Below are positions 26,416 through 35,556 of a stretch of 64,000 bases of DNA, one piece after another. Made by a program: the position numbers and the translations under genes. This DNA is from JBGAHD01 sp044226395 (GTDB taxonomy: Bacteria > Pseudomonadota > Gammaproteobacteria > Xanthomonadales > Ahniellaceae), in NCBI GenBank assembly GCA_044226395.1, contig JBGAHD010000002.1, forward strand, positions 744,001 through 808,000, in the 5' to 3' direction. Each line of letters begins with the position of its first letter. The first letter of the stretch is position 1. Below the pieces are notes generated by a model. The model saw nothing but the letters and a program-made list of their open reading frames with translations, had not been told where the DNA came from and ran no database searches.

Positions 26416-27266
26416 ACGCGCAAATCGCCCTGGTCAGTCTGCTGTTCGCCGGCTGCACGGTGATCCTGGTGGTCACCGCGCGCGCGATCTTCGCGCGCGC
26501 CTCGACCGAATACCGGGCGCGCTTCACCGCCGAGGCCAGCGCCTCGCTGGGCGATCTGTTCCTGTTCGTCGACGCCGACAAGCTGTTCAAGATCAACCTG
26601 GTCGTGATCGTGCTGGTCGCGGGCATGGTGTGGCTGGCGTCGGGCTTGTGGGTGCCGGCCTTGCTGGTCGCGGTCTTTCTCGGTTTCATGCCGCGCGTGG
26701 TCTACAGCTGGCTGCGCAAGCGCCGCATCGAGACCTTCATCCTGCAATTGCCCGATTCCTTGTTGTCGATCGCGGCGGCAATGAAGGCCGGCTCGAGCCT
26801 GGTGCAAGCGCTGGAGATCATGGTCGCCGAAACGCGCGGCCCGATAGCCCAGGAATTCGGCCTGTTCATGCGCGAGATGCGCGTGGGCGTGACCTATGAC
26901 GATGCCTTGGCCAATCTGATGCAGCGCATTCCCAGCGAGGAACTGCGCCTGGTCGTGGCGGGCATGCGCATCTCGCGCGAAATCGGCGGTAACTTGGCCG
27001 AGACGCTCGAGCGCATCGCCGACACCTTGCGCCGCAAGAACGAGATGGAAGGCAAGATCCGCGCGCTGACCGCGCAAGGCAAGCTGCAAGGCCTGGTGAT
27101 GACGTTCCTGCCGGTCTTCCTCGGCGTGATCCTGTATCAGATGGAGCCGGTGCACATGGCCCGGCTGTTCACCGAGTTCTATGGCTGGGCGACGCTGACC
27201 GTGGTCATCATCATGGAAGCGCTCGGGTATTTCTTCATTCGACAGATCGTCAACATCGATGTCTGA
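26412..27266 (+). CDS. tadB: Flp pilus platform protein TadB
   Basis: 284-residue inner-membrane protein of the GspF/TadB family. Two hydrophobic segments near the N-terminus (about 5-25 and 58-85), a cytoplasmic GspF-type domain (L-P-D-S-L-L-S-I-A-A-A-M-K-A-G-S-S-L near residue 110), and two membrane segments near the C-terminus. TadB and TadC form the platform on which the ATPase acts. Its ATG overlaps the tadA stop (ATGA), so the two are probably translated in a coupled way. Confidence 0.9.
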   Translation: MNAQIALVSLLFAGCTVILVVTARAIFARASTEYRARFTAEASASLGDLFLFVDADKLFKINLVVIVLVAGMVWLASGLWVPALLVAVFLGFMPRVVYSWLRKRRIETFILQLPDSLLSIAAAMKAGSSLVQALEIMVAETRGPIAQEFGLFMREMRVGVTYDDALANLMQRIPSEELRLVVAGMRISREIGGNLAETLERIADTLRRKNEMEGKIRALTAQGKLQGLVMTFLPVFLGVILYQMEPVHMARLFTEFYGWATLTVVIIMEALGYFFIRQIVNIDV

Positions 27267-27275
27267 GGTGCGCGC

Positions 27276-28139
27276 ATGATCTTCGTCATCGCCGCGCTGA
27301 TCGCCGGCACCGTCGTGGCCCTGATCGTTTCCCTGCGCAACATCAAGCAGGAGATCCGGCCCGAGGATCGCACGTACATGGACCCGTTGCCGGGTCCGCT
27401 GCGCTTGCTGTGGCCGTTCGTGAATCTGCTGGTGCAGCACTTCGGCGACTACATGCCGGTGGAACAGGTCGAACAGGTGCGCCTGCGCATGCGCAAGGCC
27501 GGCATCGAATACCTGATGACGCCGGTGCAGTTCATCGCCACGCGCGTGGTCTCGGCCATCGTCTTCGTGCTGCTGACCTGGATGTGCATGCTGATGCTGG
27601 GCGAGACCAAGATCCTGTGGCTCTTGGTCGCCGGTCTGATCGGCTATGTGTTTCCGCTGATGAAGTTGAACGATCTGCGCAAGCAACGCGAGAAGCAGAT
27701 CGTGCGCGCGCTGCCGACTTTCCTCGACTTCATCACCATGGCGGTGGAGGCGGGCATGAATCTCTCCGGCGCGATCGCGCAATCGGTGGAGAAGGGCCCG
27801 GACGGTCCGCTGCGCATCGAATTCCAGAAGGTGCTGCGCGACGTCAAGGCCGGCATGTCGCGCATGGATTCGATCCGCGCGATGAGCGATCGCCTGCAGG
27901 TGCGCGAGGTCACGTCGTTTTCGTCCGCCTTGGCGCAAGCGGAAAAGACTGGCGCGAGCCTGGGTCCGACCTTGCGCATCCAGGCCGATCAGCGCCGCGT
28001 CGAGCGCTTCCAGCGCGCGGAGAAGCTGGCGCTGGAAGCGCCGGTGAAGCTGATCTTTCCGCTGGTGGCCTTCATTTTTCCCACGACCTTCATGGTCCTG
28101 GGTTTTCCGATCGTGATGAAGTTCATCTATGAAGTTTGA
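27276..28139 (+). CDS. tadC: Flp pilus platform protein TadC
   Basis: 287-residue paralogue of TadB. An N-terminal membrane segment, two central ones (about 85-130), a GspF-type domain with L-P-T-F-L-D-F-I-T-M-A-V-E-A-G-M-N-L near residue 145, and a C-terminal membrane segment (F-P-L-V-A-F-I-F-P). It completes the inner-membrane platform with TadB, 9 bases upstream. The last 11 bases overlap the DUF192 gene in another frame. Confidence 0.9.
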   Translation: MIFVIAALIAGTVVALIVSLRNIKQEIRPEDRTYMDPLPGPLRLLWPFVNLLVQHFGDYMPVEQVEQVRLRMRKAGIEYLMTPVQFIATRVVSAIVFVLLTWMCMLMLGETKILWLLVAGLIGYVFPLMKLNDLRKQREKQIVRALPTFLDFITMAVEAGMNLSGAIAQSVEKGPDGPLRIEFQKVLRDVKAGMSRMDSIRAMSDRLQVREVTSFSSALAQAEKTGASLGPTLRIQADQRRVERFQRAEKLALEAPVKLIFPLVAFIFPTTFMVLGFPIVMKFIYEV

Positions 28140-28485
28140 ATTCGGCCAGGTCTATCGCGACGGCGAGCGGCCGCTGCTGACGCGCGTGCGTCGGCCGCTA
28201 GGCCTGCTCGCGCGCGCGAGGGGCCTGATCGGCAGCGCCGAGCTCGGGACCGACGAAGGCATGTGGTTCGATCGTTGCGATTCCATCCACATGTTCGGCA
28301 TGCGCTTCGCCATCGACGTGGTGTTCGTGCGCGAGAAGCACGTCGAGCGCCTGTGCCCCGACGTGCGGCCGTTGCGCGCGCGCTGGTGCCGACGCGCCGA
28401 CAGCGTGCTGGAACTGGCCACCGGCTCGATCGAGCGACTCGCGCTCGCGCCCGAGCAACCCTTGCAGTTTCGGAGAGCGGCATGA
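28129..28485 (+). CDS. DUF192 family protein embedded in the Tad operon
   Basis: 118-residue protein with the DUF192 signature: G-M-W-F-D-R-C-x-S-I-H-M-F-G-M-R-F-x-I-D-V-V-F and a later A-D-S-V-L-E-L-x-x-G. The family is small, widespread and of unknown function; many members carry a signal peptide, but this one does not, suggesting a cytoplasmic location. It overlaps tadC by 11 bases and the TadD-like gene by 4 bases, so its expression is tied to the pilus genes. Whether it is a true pilus component or a passenger cannot be told from sequence. Confidence 0.88.
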   Translation: MKFEFGQVYRDGERPLLTRVRRPLGLLARARGLIGSAELGTDEGMWFDRCDSIHMFGMRFAIDVVFVREKHVERLCPDVRPLRARWCRRADSVLELATGSIERLALAPEQPLQFRRAA

Positions 28486-28997
28486 AGTTTCGCGTGAGCT
28501 TGCTGTGTGGCGCGGTCGCCCTGGCCCTGGGCTTGAGCGGTTGCGTCGCCGGCGGCAAGACCAAGGCGCCCACGGCCCAAGAAGAGGCCGAGCTGACCAG
28601 CATGAATGGCGCCGGCGGCGCGCCGAGCCTGATCGATCTGCAGCGCAAGGCCGACGAGGCCTATGACGCGGGCCGTCTGCTCGACGCCGAGCAGATGTAT
28701 CGGCGCTTGCTCAAGGCCACGCCGAACTCGGCCTATGTCTGGATGCGCCTGGGCAATGTCCATCTGCGCAATGACCAGCTCGACGCCGCGGCCAATGCCT
28801 ATCGCGAGTGCCTGCGTTTCGACAATCGCGACGCGCGCTGTTGGCAGAATCTGTCGCTGACGTATGTGGAAATGGCGGTGGCCACGCTCGATCAGGCCGC
28901 CGATCGCAGCAATGACCCGGCCGCCAATGAGCGCATGATCGCGTTCAAGCGACGGCTGGTGGATAGCGTCAATACCGAACCGCAGGAGGCGCGATAG
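28482..28997 (+). CDS. tadD: TadD-like TPR lipoprotein
   Basis: 171-residue lipoprotein with a lipobox L-S-G-C (C21) after a short signal peptide, followed by at least two tetratricopeptide repeats (about 55-125: A-Y-D-A-G-R-L-x-x-A-E-x-x-Y, then V-W-M-R-L-G-N-V). TadD proteins are outer-membrane pilotins that help the secretin assemble. The ATG at 28482 overlaps the DUF192 stop and begins the signal peptide; a longer upstream frame is not supported. The next gene, tadE, starts 3 bases after its stop. Confidence 0.85.
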   Translation: MKFRVSLLCGAVALALGLSGCVAGGKTKAPTAQEEAELTSMNGAGGAPSLIDLQRKADEAYDAGRLLDAEQMYRRLLKATPNSAYVWMRLGNVHLRNDQLDAAANAYRECLRFDNRDARCWQNLSLTYVEMAVATLDQAADRSNDPAANERMIAFKRRLVDSVNTEPQEAR

Positions 28998-28999
28998 TC

Positions 29000-29743
29000 A
29001 TGTATCGATCGATTCGCTCACGCCGCGAACGCGGCGGTTCCTTCGTCGAATTCATCATCGTGATACCGGTATTCGCCTTCGTGCTGGCCGGCATCTTCGA
29101 GATGGCCCTGATGTATCGCACGCGCGCCCTGCTCAATGCCGCGACCTTCGAGGCCGCGCAGCAGGGCTCGCTCAACAACGCGCTGATGCGCAACATCCGC
29201 GATGGCTTGGCGCAGGGCATGATGCCGCTGTACCTACGCACGCGCGGGCCGACCGGCGTGGCCGCGGCGTACGCACAGGCGCGGTTGCGCATCGCCTCGC
29301 CCGTGCCGTTTGGGGGCGTGACGATCGTCTCGCCCACGCGCGATGTGTTCAACAAGTTCGCCGAGTCCCAGACCATTCAGACCACGCGCGACAACTCGCC
29401 ACGCCGTCAGAACGTGATTCCCAACGACAATCTGATGTGGCGTTCGACCGTCACCAGGAGCGTGCGCGTGGAAGGTCAGACCGTGCCGATGAACGTGCAG
29501 GACGCGAACGTGCTCAAGGTGCGCTCGTTCTGGTGCTATCGCCTGTTGACGCCCTTGCTCGACCGCATCATCTGGGAAACGGCGGCGAGTCCGACCCGAA
29601 TCCTCGGCGGCGGTCCCAATCTGTCGACCGAGGAGCGCAGTTGCGCCCTGTTGAGCACCGCCGGAAACGGTTACTACATTGCCTTGACCTCGAGCGCGGT
29701 GACTCGAATGCAATCGCCCGCCGTGAGCGACAATCTGCCGTGA
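29000..29743 (+). CDS. tadE: TadE pseudopilin
   Basis: 247-residue protein with a TadE-type N-terminus: basic leader ending at G12, then G-S-F-V-E17-F with Glu at +5, and a hydrophobic helix I-I-V-I-P-V-F-A-F-V-L-A-G. The G-x-F/S-V-E-F core and the following R-A-L-L-N-A-A-T-F-E-A-A are typical of TadE-like proteins. The soluble domain is extracytoplasmic. A good AGGAGG lies 10 bases upstream of the start. It is the last gene of the Tad cluster; a 12-bp inverted repeat follows about 50 bases after the stop. Confidence 0.85.
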   Translation: MYRSIRSRRERGGSFVEFIIVIPVFAFVLAGIFEMALMYRTRALLNAATFEAAQQGSLNNALMRNIRDGLAQGMMPLYLRTRGPTGVAAAYAQARLRIASPVPFGGVTIVSPTRDVFNKFAESQTIQTTRDNSPRRQNVIPNDNLMWRSTVTRSVRVEGQTVPMNVQDANVLKVRSFWCYRLLTPLLDRIIWETAASPTRILGGGPNLSTEERSCALLSTAGNGYYIALTSSAVTRMQSPAVSDNLP

Positions 29744-29792
29744 TAGCGTCGAGACGCGCCTGATCGGCGCGTGAGTCGCGTTGCCTCGACAA

Positions 29793-29819
29793 CTCGCTTC
29801 GCGCCCTGCGCGAAGCGAG
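29793..29819 (+). terminator. 12-bp perfect hairpin ending the Tad locus
   Basis: CTCGCTTCGCGC / GCGCGAAGCGAG with a 3-base loop, 49 bases after the tadE stop. No T-run, so it may be a Rho-assisted end, an RNase barrier or a repeat unit. I saw no second copy in the window. Confidence 0.5.
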
Positions 29820-29844
29820 ATCGCCGGGTAAACATCGCATGCGC

Positions 29845-29850
29845 TAGAGT
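29845..29850 (+). promoter_or_regulatory. candidate -10 element of the sulfotransferase-like gene
   Basis: TAGAGT, 38 bases before the ATG at 29889, following the hairpin that ends the Tad locus. No clear -35 element. Confidence 0.3.
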
Positions 29851-29888
29851 GCGCGCCTGCGCCATGCGTCGTAGGCCACGCCTCCCTA

Positions 29889-30950
29889 ATGTCCTCGCTC
29901 GATCCACACCAGGCCCTGCGTCAGTTCGCCCACGATCCGCGCTGGTTCCTGCACCAGCTCGACTGGGCGGCCGAGCGCGCCTTGCTGGTCGAACTCACAC
30001 CTGAAGCCATCGCGCGCGCGTCGTTTCTCGATGAGCGCGCGCTGGCCGGCGTGAACAACGGCTTTTGGGCGCCGCTCGAAGACGTGTTCGCCGCCGCCGC
30101 CGCGTGCGCGGGGCCGTCGCCGGACGCGATCTTTCATATCGGGCATTGCGGGTCGACCTTGCTGTCGCGTCAGCTCGCGCAATGGCCGGGCGTGATGGGC
30201 TTGCGCGAGCCGTTGATCCTGCGCGCGCTCGCCGATTGGCGCGAGGATGACGACGGCGCGGCCGCGCGGCTTTCGCCCGAACGGTGGCAAGCGTGGTTCG
30301 CGCGCGCGCTGGGCGTGTTGGCGCGACGCGCGGCCGGGGTCGAGCGCGTCATCGTCAAGGCCACGAGCAATTGCAATGGTTTGATCGCGCCCTGGTTGTC
30401 GCGCGATGAGTCGGTGCGCGCGGTGGCGTTGTGGATTCCGCTCGAGGAGTATCTGGCGACTATTTTGAAATCGCCCGATTCACGCGCCGATTGCCGTCGT
30501 TTCGCGCCGGCGCGCTTTCGTTACCTGGCGTCGGTGCTGGGCACGGACGCGCCGAGTCTGGGCGCTTGCGATACCGCGACCATCGTCGCGCTCGGCTGGT
30601 TGGCCGAGTTGCTGCGCTTCGAGACCTTGCGACAGATGTTCGGCGAACGCCTGCGTCTGGTTGAGTTCGGCGCCTTGCTCGCGGGTCGCGAACAGGCACT
30701 GGCCGATGTCACCGCGCATTTCACCTTGCCCGAATCGGCGACAGCGCTGCGATCGGCGTGGTCGCCCGCGGTCGAAGGCCGCTATGCCAAGGCCACCGAA
30801 CATGCCTACGACGCCGCCGCGCGCGCGGCCGATCTGGCCGAATCGCGACGTCGCTTCGGCGCCGAGATCGCCACTGCGATGACCACGACGCGCGCCCTGG
30901 TGGCTCGTCATCCCGTGCTGGCGGGCCTGGCCTCGCGCTTGGATCGCTAG
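29889..30950 (+). CDS. sulfotransferase-like protein
   Basis: 353-residue cytoplasmic protein. Near residue 83 there is a P-loop-like stretch F-H-I-G-H-C-G-S-T-L-L-S-R (85-94 core) followed by L-R-E-P, the layout of the PAPS-binding 5'-phosphosulfate loop in sulfotransferases and related tyrosylprotein/aryl sulfotransferase-like folds. The 3' PAPS motif (R-x7-S) is not obvious. The acceptor is unknown, and it may instead be a divergent P-loop protein. No signal peptide. It stands alone between the Tad locus and the antiporter gene. Confidence 0.55.
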   Translation: MSSLDPHQALRQFAHDPRWFLHQLDWAAERALLVELTPEAIARASFLDERALAGVNNGFWAPLEDVFAAAAACAGPSPDAIFHIGHCGSTLLSRQLAQWPGVMGLREPLILRALADWREDDDGAAARLSPERWQAWFARALGVLARRAAGVERVIVKATSNCNGLIAPWLSRDESVRAVALWIPLEEYLATILKSPDSRADCRRFAPARFRYLASVLGTDAPSLGACDTATIVALGWLAELLRFETLRQMFGERLRLVEFGALLAGREQALADVTAHFTLPESATALRSAWSPAVEGRYAKATEHAYDAAARAADLAESRRRFGAEIATAMTTTRALVARHPVLAGLASRLDR

Positions 30951-31130
30951 GCGCGCGATTGCGCGCGCGGGTGCGCTCTGCCATCGTTGGTCGAAGCTCG
31001 CGGTGTTCGCGCGCGGCGGCTCGCGCGCGAGGCGATCGCGCCTTCGCCGGCCTTGCAATGACGACACCGCGCCCGCACAACGGGACGTCGTTTTCGATCG
31101 GCCCTGCCCAAGTTCTGGGGAAGTACGCGC

Positions 31131-32954
31131 ATGGTTCACGGACAACTGGTGCAGGCCCTGGTCTTGCTGTCGGCGGCGGCGATCGCGGTGCCGCTGTTCA
31201 ATCGCTTTCGGCTGGGCGCGGTGCTGGCTTATCTGGTCGCGGGCGCGGTGCTCGGCCCGCAGGCGCTGGGCTGGATCGCCATGGAAGAAGGCGGCTTCGA
31301 GTTCGCCGAGCTCGGCGTGGTGCTGCTGCTGTTTCTGATTGGTTTGGAGATCAGCTACGCGCGCCTGTGGTTGATGCGTCGCGCGGTGTTCGGTGTCGGC
31401 AGTCTGCAAGTGGTGTTGAGCGTGGCGGCCTTGATCGCGGGCGTGGTCGCGTTCGGGACGCCGTGGAAATTCGCGGCGGTGGTGGCGCTGGCGCTGGCGA
31501 TGTCGTCGACCGCGATCGGCGTGCAGTTGCTGGCCGAGCGGCAGGAGTTGAGTCATCCGCACGGGCGCTACGCGCTGGCGATTTTGTTGTTCCAGGATCT
31601 GGTGGCAATTCCGGCGATCGCCTTGATTCCCTTGCTCGGCGACGCGGCGGCCAGCGCCGAGATCGGCACGCGCGATGTCTTGATTGGTCTGGGCAAGGTC
31701 ATCGCGGCGCTCGCGGCGGTGTTCGTGGTCGGACGATTCCTGGTGCGACCCTTGTTCCGCTTCGTCGCGGGCACGCGCTCGGTCGAGGCCTTCACCGCGA
31801 CCACTTTGCTCGTGGCGCTGGGCACGGCCTGGGTGACCGCGATGGGCGGCATGTCGATGGCCTTGGGCGCCTTCCTCGCGGGCCTGCTGCTGGCCGAATC
31901 AGAATATCGCCACGAAATCGAAGCGCACATCGAGCCGTTCAAGGGCCTGCTGATGGGCCTGTTCTTCGTCGGCGTGGGCTTGTCGGTGGACTGGCACTAC
32001 GTGGCCGAGCACTGGCAGCACGTGGCGATCGGCGTGGCGTGCTTGTTGGCGGTGAAGTTCGCGGTGCTGTTCGCGATCGGCCGCGGCGTGGCCAAGCTCG
32101 ATCGCGCCGGCGCGCTGCGTCTGGCGGCCTTGTTGTCGCAAGGCGGTGAGTTCGCCTTCGTGCTGCTGACCTTGGCGGCGTCGAGTCATTTGATCACGGC
32201 CGACGATCGCGCGCTGTACAGCGCCATCGTGGTGCTGTCGATGGCGGCCACGCCCTTGATCGTGCTGGCGGTGGATCGCTGGGTGCTGGCGCATCCGCTC
32301 AAGGAAACACGACCGTTCGATGAGATTCCCGCGGGCGAGGAGCCGCGCGTGGTGATCGCCGGTTTCGGTCGCGTCGGTCAGATCGTGGCGCGCGTGCTGC
32401 GTGCCTCGCACATTCCTTTCGTCGCGCTCGAGCACAGCGTCGAGCAGGTCGACAACTCGCGGCGCTTCGGCAACATGATCTATTACGGCGATCCGACCAA
32501 GCCCGAGGTGCTGCGCGCCGCGCGCGCCGACCGCGCCGAAGTCTTCGTGCTCGCCACCGATGATCCGGAGGCCAACGTGCGCGCCGCGCGCGTGGTCAAG
32601 CGCCTGTACCCGAAGCTGCGCGTGTTCGCGCGCGCGCGCAATCGCCAACATGCGTTCCGGCTGATGGACCTGCAGGTCGAGCATGTGATCCGCGAGACCC
32701 TGCATTCGAGTCTGTTGATGGCGCAAGGCGTGCTCGAGGCACTGGGCGTTTCCGAGGAACAATCGAAGTCGCGCATCGAGCGTTTTCGCGAACACGACGA
32801 GCGCATGCTGCGCGCTCAGCACTTGGTCTATGACGACGAAGTGGCCTTGATCCAAAACGCCAAGGAAGCCTTGGCCGAACTCGAGGAACTGTTCGCCGCC
32901 GACCTCAGCGATCGCCCGGCCACGGCCGAACCGCGACGCGACGAACAAGCCTGA
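31131..32954 (+). CDS. KefB/KefC-type monovalent cation:proton antiporter
   Basis: 607-residue inner-membrane CPA2 antiporter. About 12 membrane segments (residues ~5-385) include the K-ef family signatures G-L-E-I and L-F-Q-D-L-V-A-I-P. A RCK/TrkA-N domain follows (about 400-515) with a Rossmann G-F-G-R-V-G motif. Such proteins exchange K+ or Na+ for H+, in KefB/C under glutathione-adduct control. No kefF/kefG-like ancillary gene is adjacent, so gating by glutathione adducts is not shown. The ATG is preceded by GGGGAAG. The 180 bases before it hold only GC-rich repeats. Confidence 0.88.
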   Translation: MVHGQLVQALVLLSAAAIAVPLFNRFRLGAVLAYLVAGAVLGPQALGWIAMEEGGFEFAELGVVLLLFLIGLEISYARLWLMRRAVFGVGSLQVVLSVAALIAGVVAFGTPWKFAAVVALALAMSSTAIGVQLLAERQELSHPHGRYALAILLFQDLVAIPAIALIPLLGDAAASAEIGTRDVLIGLGKVIAALAAVFVVGRFLVRPLFRFVAGTRSVEAFTATTLLVALGTAWVTAMGGMSMALGAFLAGLLLAESEYRHEIEAHIEPFKGLLMGLFFVGVGLSVDWHYVAEHWQHVAIGVACLLAVKFAVLFAIGRGVAKLDRAGALRLAALLSQGGEFAFVLLTLAASSHLITADDRALYSAIVVLSMAATPLIVLAVDRWVLAHPLKETRPFDEIPAGEEPRVVIAGFGRVGQIVARVLRASHIPFVALEHSVEQVDNSRRFGNMIYYGDPTKPEVLRAARADRAEVFVLATDDPEANVRAARVVKRLYPKLRVFARARNRQHAFRLMDLQVEHVIRETLHSSLLMAQGVLEALGVSEEQSKSRIERFREHDERMLRAQHLVYDDEVALIQNAKEALAELEELFAADLSDRPATAEPRRDEQA

Positions 32955-32958
32955 GGCG

Positions 32959-35457
32959 CTATTGCCCGCGCGGCTTGGCGCGCGCGGTCGGCGTCGCGGT
33001 CCAGGGATCGTCGGGCCAAGGGTGACGCGGATAGCGGCCCTTGAGTTCTTTTTTCACTTCCGGATAGGTGCGTGCCCAGAAGCCCTTGAGATCCTGAGTG
33101 ACCTGGATCGGGCGCTGCGCGGGCGACAGCAGATGCAAGGTCACGGCGATGCGGCCCTTGGCCACGCGCGGGCCGTCGGCCAGGCCGAAAAGTTCTTGCA
33201 GCTTCACCGCCAGCACGGGCGGCTGACCGGGTTCGTAGTCGAGTCGTCGCGCGTTGCCGCTGGGCACGGTGATGGCCACGGGCGCGTGTTCGTCGAGCGC
33301 CTTGCGCTGGGCGAAATCGAGTTGGGCCTGCAAGGCCTCGCCAAGCGCGCTCGCTGGAATGTCGCTCACGCGCACGCAGCCTTCGATGTAGGGCGCGAGC
33401 CAGTCGTCGAGGCGCGCGGCGAGACTGGCGTCATCGAGCGCGGGCAGATCGAGATCGGGGCACCAGTCGCGCAGGCATTGCGCGCGCGTGCGCCATTGCC
33501 GCAAGGGTTCGGTCCAGGGCAGGGCATCGAGGCCGATGACCCGAAGGCCTTCGAGCAGCATCGTCGTGGTGCGCGCGTCGCGCGGCGTGGGCACGTGGCG
33601 ACGGCGCAGCAAGAGCTGATCGAAGCGACTGATCTCGGCGGCCTCGACCGCGCGCGTGTCGGGATTGAACGCGATCGTGGTCTCGGCGACGAAGCGTTCC
33701 GGCATGACTTCGCGCAGATGCTGCTCGTCGACCGGCGCGGCGCGTTGAATCAGACTGTCGCGCGCATCGAGGCGCAATTCGCTGACCACGAGCCAGGGCT
33801 CGCCGAACACGCGCGATTGATCCGACAACCGCGCGCCGCGACCATTGGCCAAGGTATAGCGACGCGGATTGCCCGGGTCCTGTCGGCCAATGCGTTCGGG
33901 AAAGGCCAGGGCCAAGATCTCGCCCGGCGCCAAGGGATCGGGCGCGGCGTCATCGGCGCCCACTTGCGCGCGGCGACGCAAATCGGCGGCGTTCTGTTCG
34001 ATCTGCGCTACCACGCCATGATCGGCGTCGGCCGGCGCGCGGCGCGTGTGTCGAAAGCGCGCGAGCGCGGTCAGGCGGTCACGCAGATCGTCTGACCAGC
34101 GCGCGTCTCCGCGCAAGGGATCACGCGCTTCGACGACAGCGGCGATGTCGCAGGCGAGCGAGCGCCACGCGCGCGGCGCGGCGAGGATGGCGTGCGCGAG
34201 CCGCGGATGCAGGCCCATGCGCGCCAGCGCGCGACCGTGCGCGGTGACGCGACCTTGCGCATCGATGGCGCCGAGCAGACGCAGACGATCGCGCGCCTCG
34301 GCGAACGGTCCCGGCGGCGGCGGATCGAGCCAGCGCAGCCGCGAATCGCCCCACGCGGCGAGTTCCAGCGCCAAGGGCGTCAATTCCACTTGCGTGAGTT
34401 CCGGACGAATGCCCGGTTCAAGGCGCTGACTCTCCGGCCATAAGCGATAGCAGCGGCCTGGCGCCACGCGACCCGCGCGACCCGCGCGTTGCGTGGCCGA
34501 AGCCTGCGAGATGCTGACCGTCTCCAGCCGCGAGAAGCCACTGACTGGATCGAAGCGCGGCTCGCGCGCCAAACCCAGATCGACCACGGCTTTCACCGCG
34601 GGCAAGGTGATGCTTGATTCGGCGACATTGGTGGCCAGCACCACGCGTCGCGTGCCGGGCGCGGGGGGCGCGAGCAAAGCAGTCTGCGCGTCGATGCCGA
34701 GTTCGCCGTGCAGGGCTTCGATGCGCACGTTGGCATCGCACGTGGCATCGAGTTGACGTCGCAAGCGCTCGATCTCGCCCTTGCCGGGCAGGAAGACGAG
34801 CACGTCGCCATCGGTTTCGGTCAAGGCGAGCTTGATCGCGCGCGCGGTCTGCTGCGGCCATTCCTCGCCGGCGCGCGCGGGCGGATGCGTGATCTCGACG
34901 GGAAAGCCGCGACCGGCGCTGGTCAATCGCGGCGCGTCGAGAAAGCGCGCCAGGCGCTCGCCTTCGAGCGTGGCCGACATCACCACGATGCGCAGGTCCT
35001 CGCGCAAGGTGGCTTGCGCGTCGAGCGCGAGCGCCAGGCCCAGATCGGAATGCAGATTGCGTTCGTGGAATTCGTCGAACAGCACCGCGTCGATGCCGTC
35101 GAGCGCGGGGTCGTCCTGCAGCAGGCGCGTGAGGATGGCCTCGGTCACGACTTCGATGCGCGTGGCCTCGCTCACGCGCGATTCGTTGCGAATGCGATAG
35201 CCGACCGTGCGACCCACCGCTTCGCCCAGCGTGCGCGCCATGAAGGTGGCGGCGGCGCGCGCGGCAATGCGTCGAGGTTCCAGCATCAGCACGCGACCCC
35301 GCAACCACGGCGCGCGCAACAAGGCCAGGGGCACCTGCGTGGTCTTGCCCGCGCCGGGCGGTGCCTCGAGCACCAGACGCGTGTGCGTGGCCAGACTGGC
35401 GAGCAGTTCTGGCAGCAAGGGCGCGATCGGCAGCGGGGTATCGGTGGCGACGGACAT
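32959..35457 (-). CDS. hrpB: ATP-dependent RNA helicase HrpB
   Basis: 832-residue DEAH/RHA-type helicase. Walker A G-A-G-K-T at 35-39, motif II reads D-E-F-H-E-R-N-L-H-S-D (the HrpB-typical D-E-F-H), motif III M-S-A-T-L, motif VI Q-R-A-G-R-A-G-R, then the HA2 domain and the HrpB C-terminal domain (about 690-820). Length is normal. HrpB is a conserved proteobacterial helicase of uncertain cellular task; roles in RNA processing have been proposed. It converges with the antiporter gene, 4 bases apart. Confidence 0.95.
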   Translation of the reverse strand: MSVATDTPLPIAPLLPELLASLATHTRLVLEAPPGAGKTTQVPLALLRAPWLRGRVLMLEPRRIAARAAATFMARTLGEAVGRTVGYRIRNESRVSEATRIEVVTEAILTRLLQDDPALDGIDAVLFDEFHERNLHSDLGLALALDAQATLREDLRIVVMSATLEGERLARFLDAPRLTSAGRGFPVEITHPPARAGEEWPQQTARAIKLALTETDGDVLVFLPGKGEIERLRRQLDATCDANVRIEALHGELGIDAQTALLAPPAPGTRRVVLATNVAESSITLPAVKAVVDLGLAREPRFDPVSGFSRLETVSISQASATQRAGRAGRVAPGRCYRLWPESQRLEPGIRPELTQVELTPLALELAAWGDSRLRWLDPPPPGPFAEARDRLRLLGAIDAQGRVTAHGRALARMGLHPRLAHAILAAPRAWRSLACDIAAVVEARDPLRGDARWSDDLRDRLTALARFRHTRRAPADADHGVVAQIEQNAADLRRRAQVGADDAAPDPLAPGEILALAFPERIGRQDPGNPRRYTLANGRGARLSDQSRVFGEPWLVVSELRLDARDSLIQRAAPVDEQHLREVMPERFVAETTIAFNPDTRAVEAAEISRFDQLLLRRRHVPTPRDARTTTMLLEGLRVIGLDALPWTEPLRQWRTRAQCLRDWCPDLDLPALDDASLAARLDDWLAPYIEGCVRVSDIPASALGEALQAQLDFAQRKALDEHAPVAITVPSGNARRLDYEPGQPPVLAVKLQELFGLADGPRVAKGRIAVTLHLLSPAQRPIQVTQDLKGFWARTYPEVKKELKGRYPRHPWPDDPWTATPTARAKPRGQ

Positions 35458-35512
35458 GGGTCGCGCAGTGTGGCGCCGGGCGTGAGCAAACTCAACGCGA
35501 GGCGCGAAACGA

Positions 35513-35538
35513 ACACGGGCGCCCGAAGGCGCCCGTGT
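35513..35538 (-). terminator. hairpin terminator downstream of the secreted GFWW-motif protein gene
   Basis: 11-bp perfect stem ACACGGGCGCC / GGCGCCCGTGT with a CGAA tetraloop, 18 bases after the stop of the upstream minus-strand gene. Read on that strand it is followed by TTCGTTTCG, a weak T-run. Confidence 0.55.
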
Positions 35539-35556
35539 CGTGAGGGTGAAGCGAAT

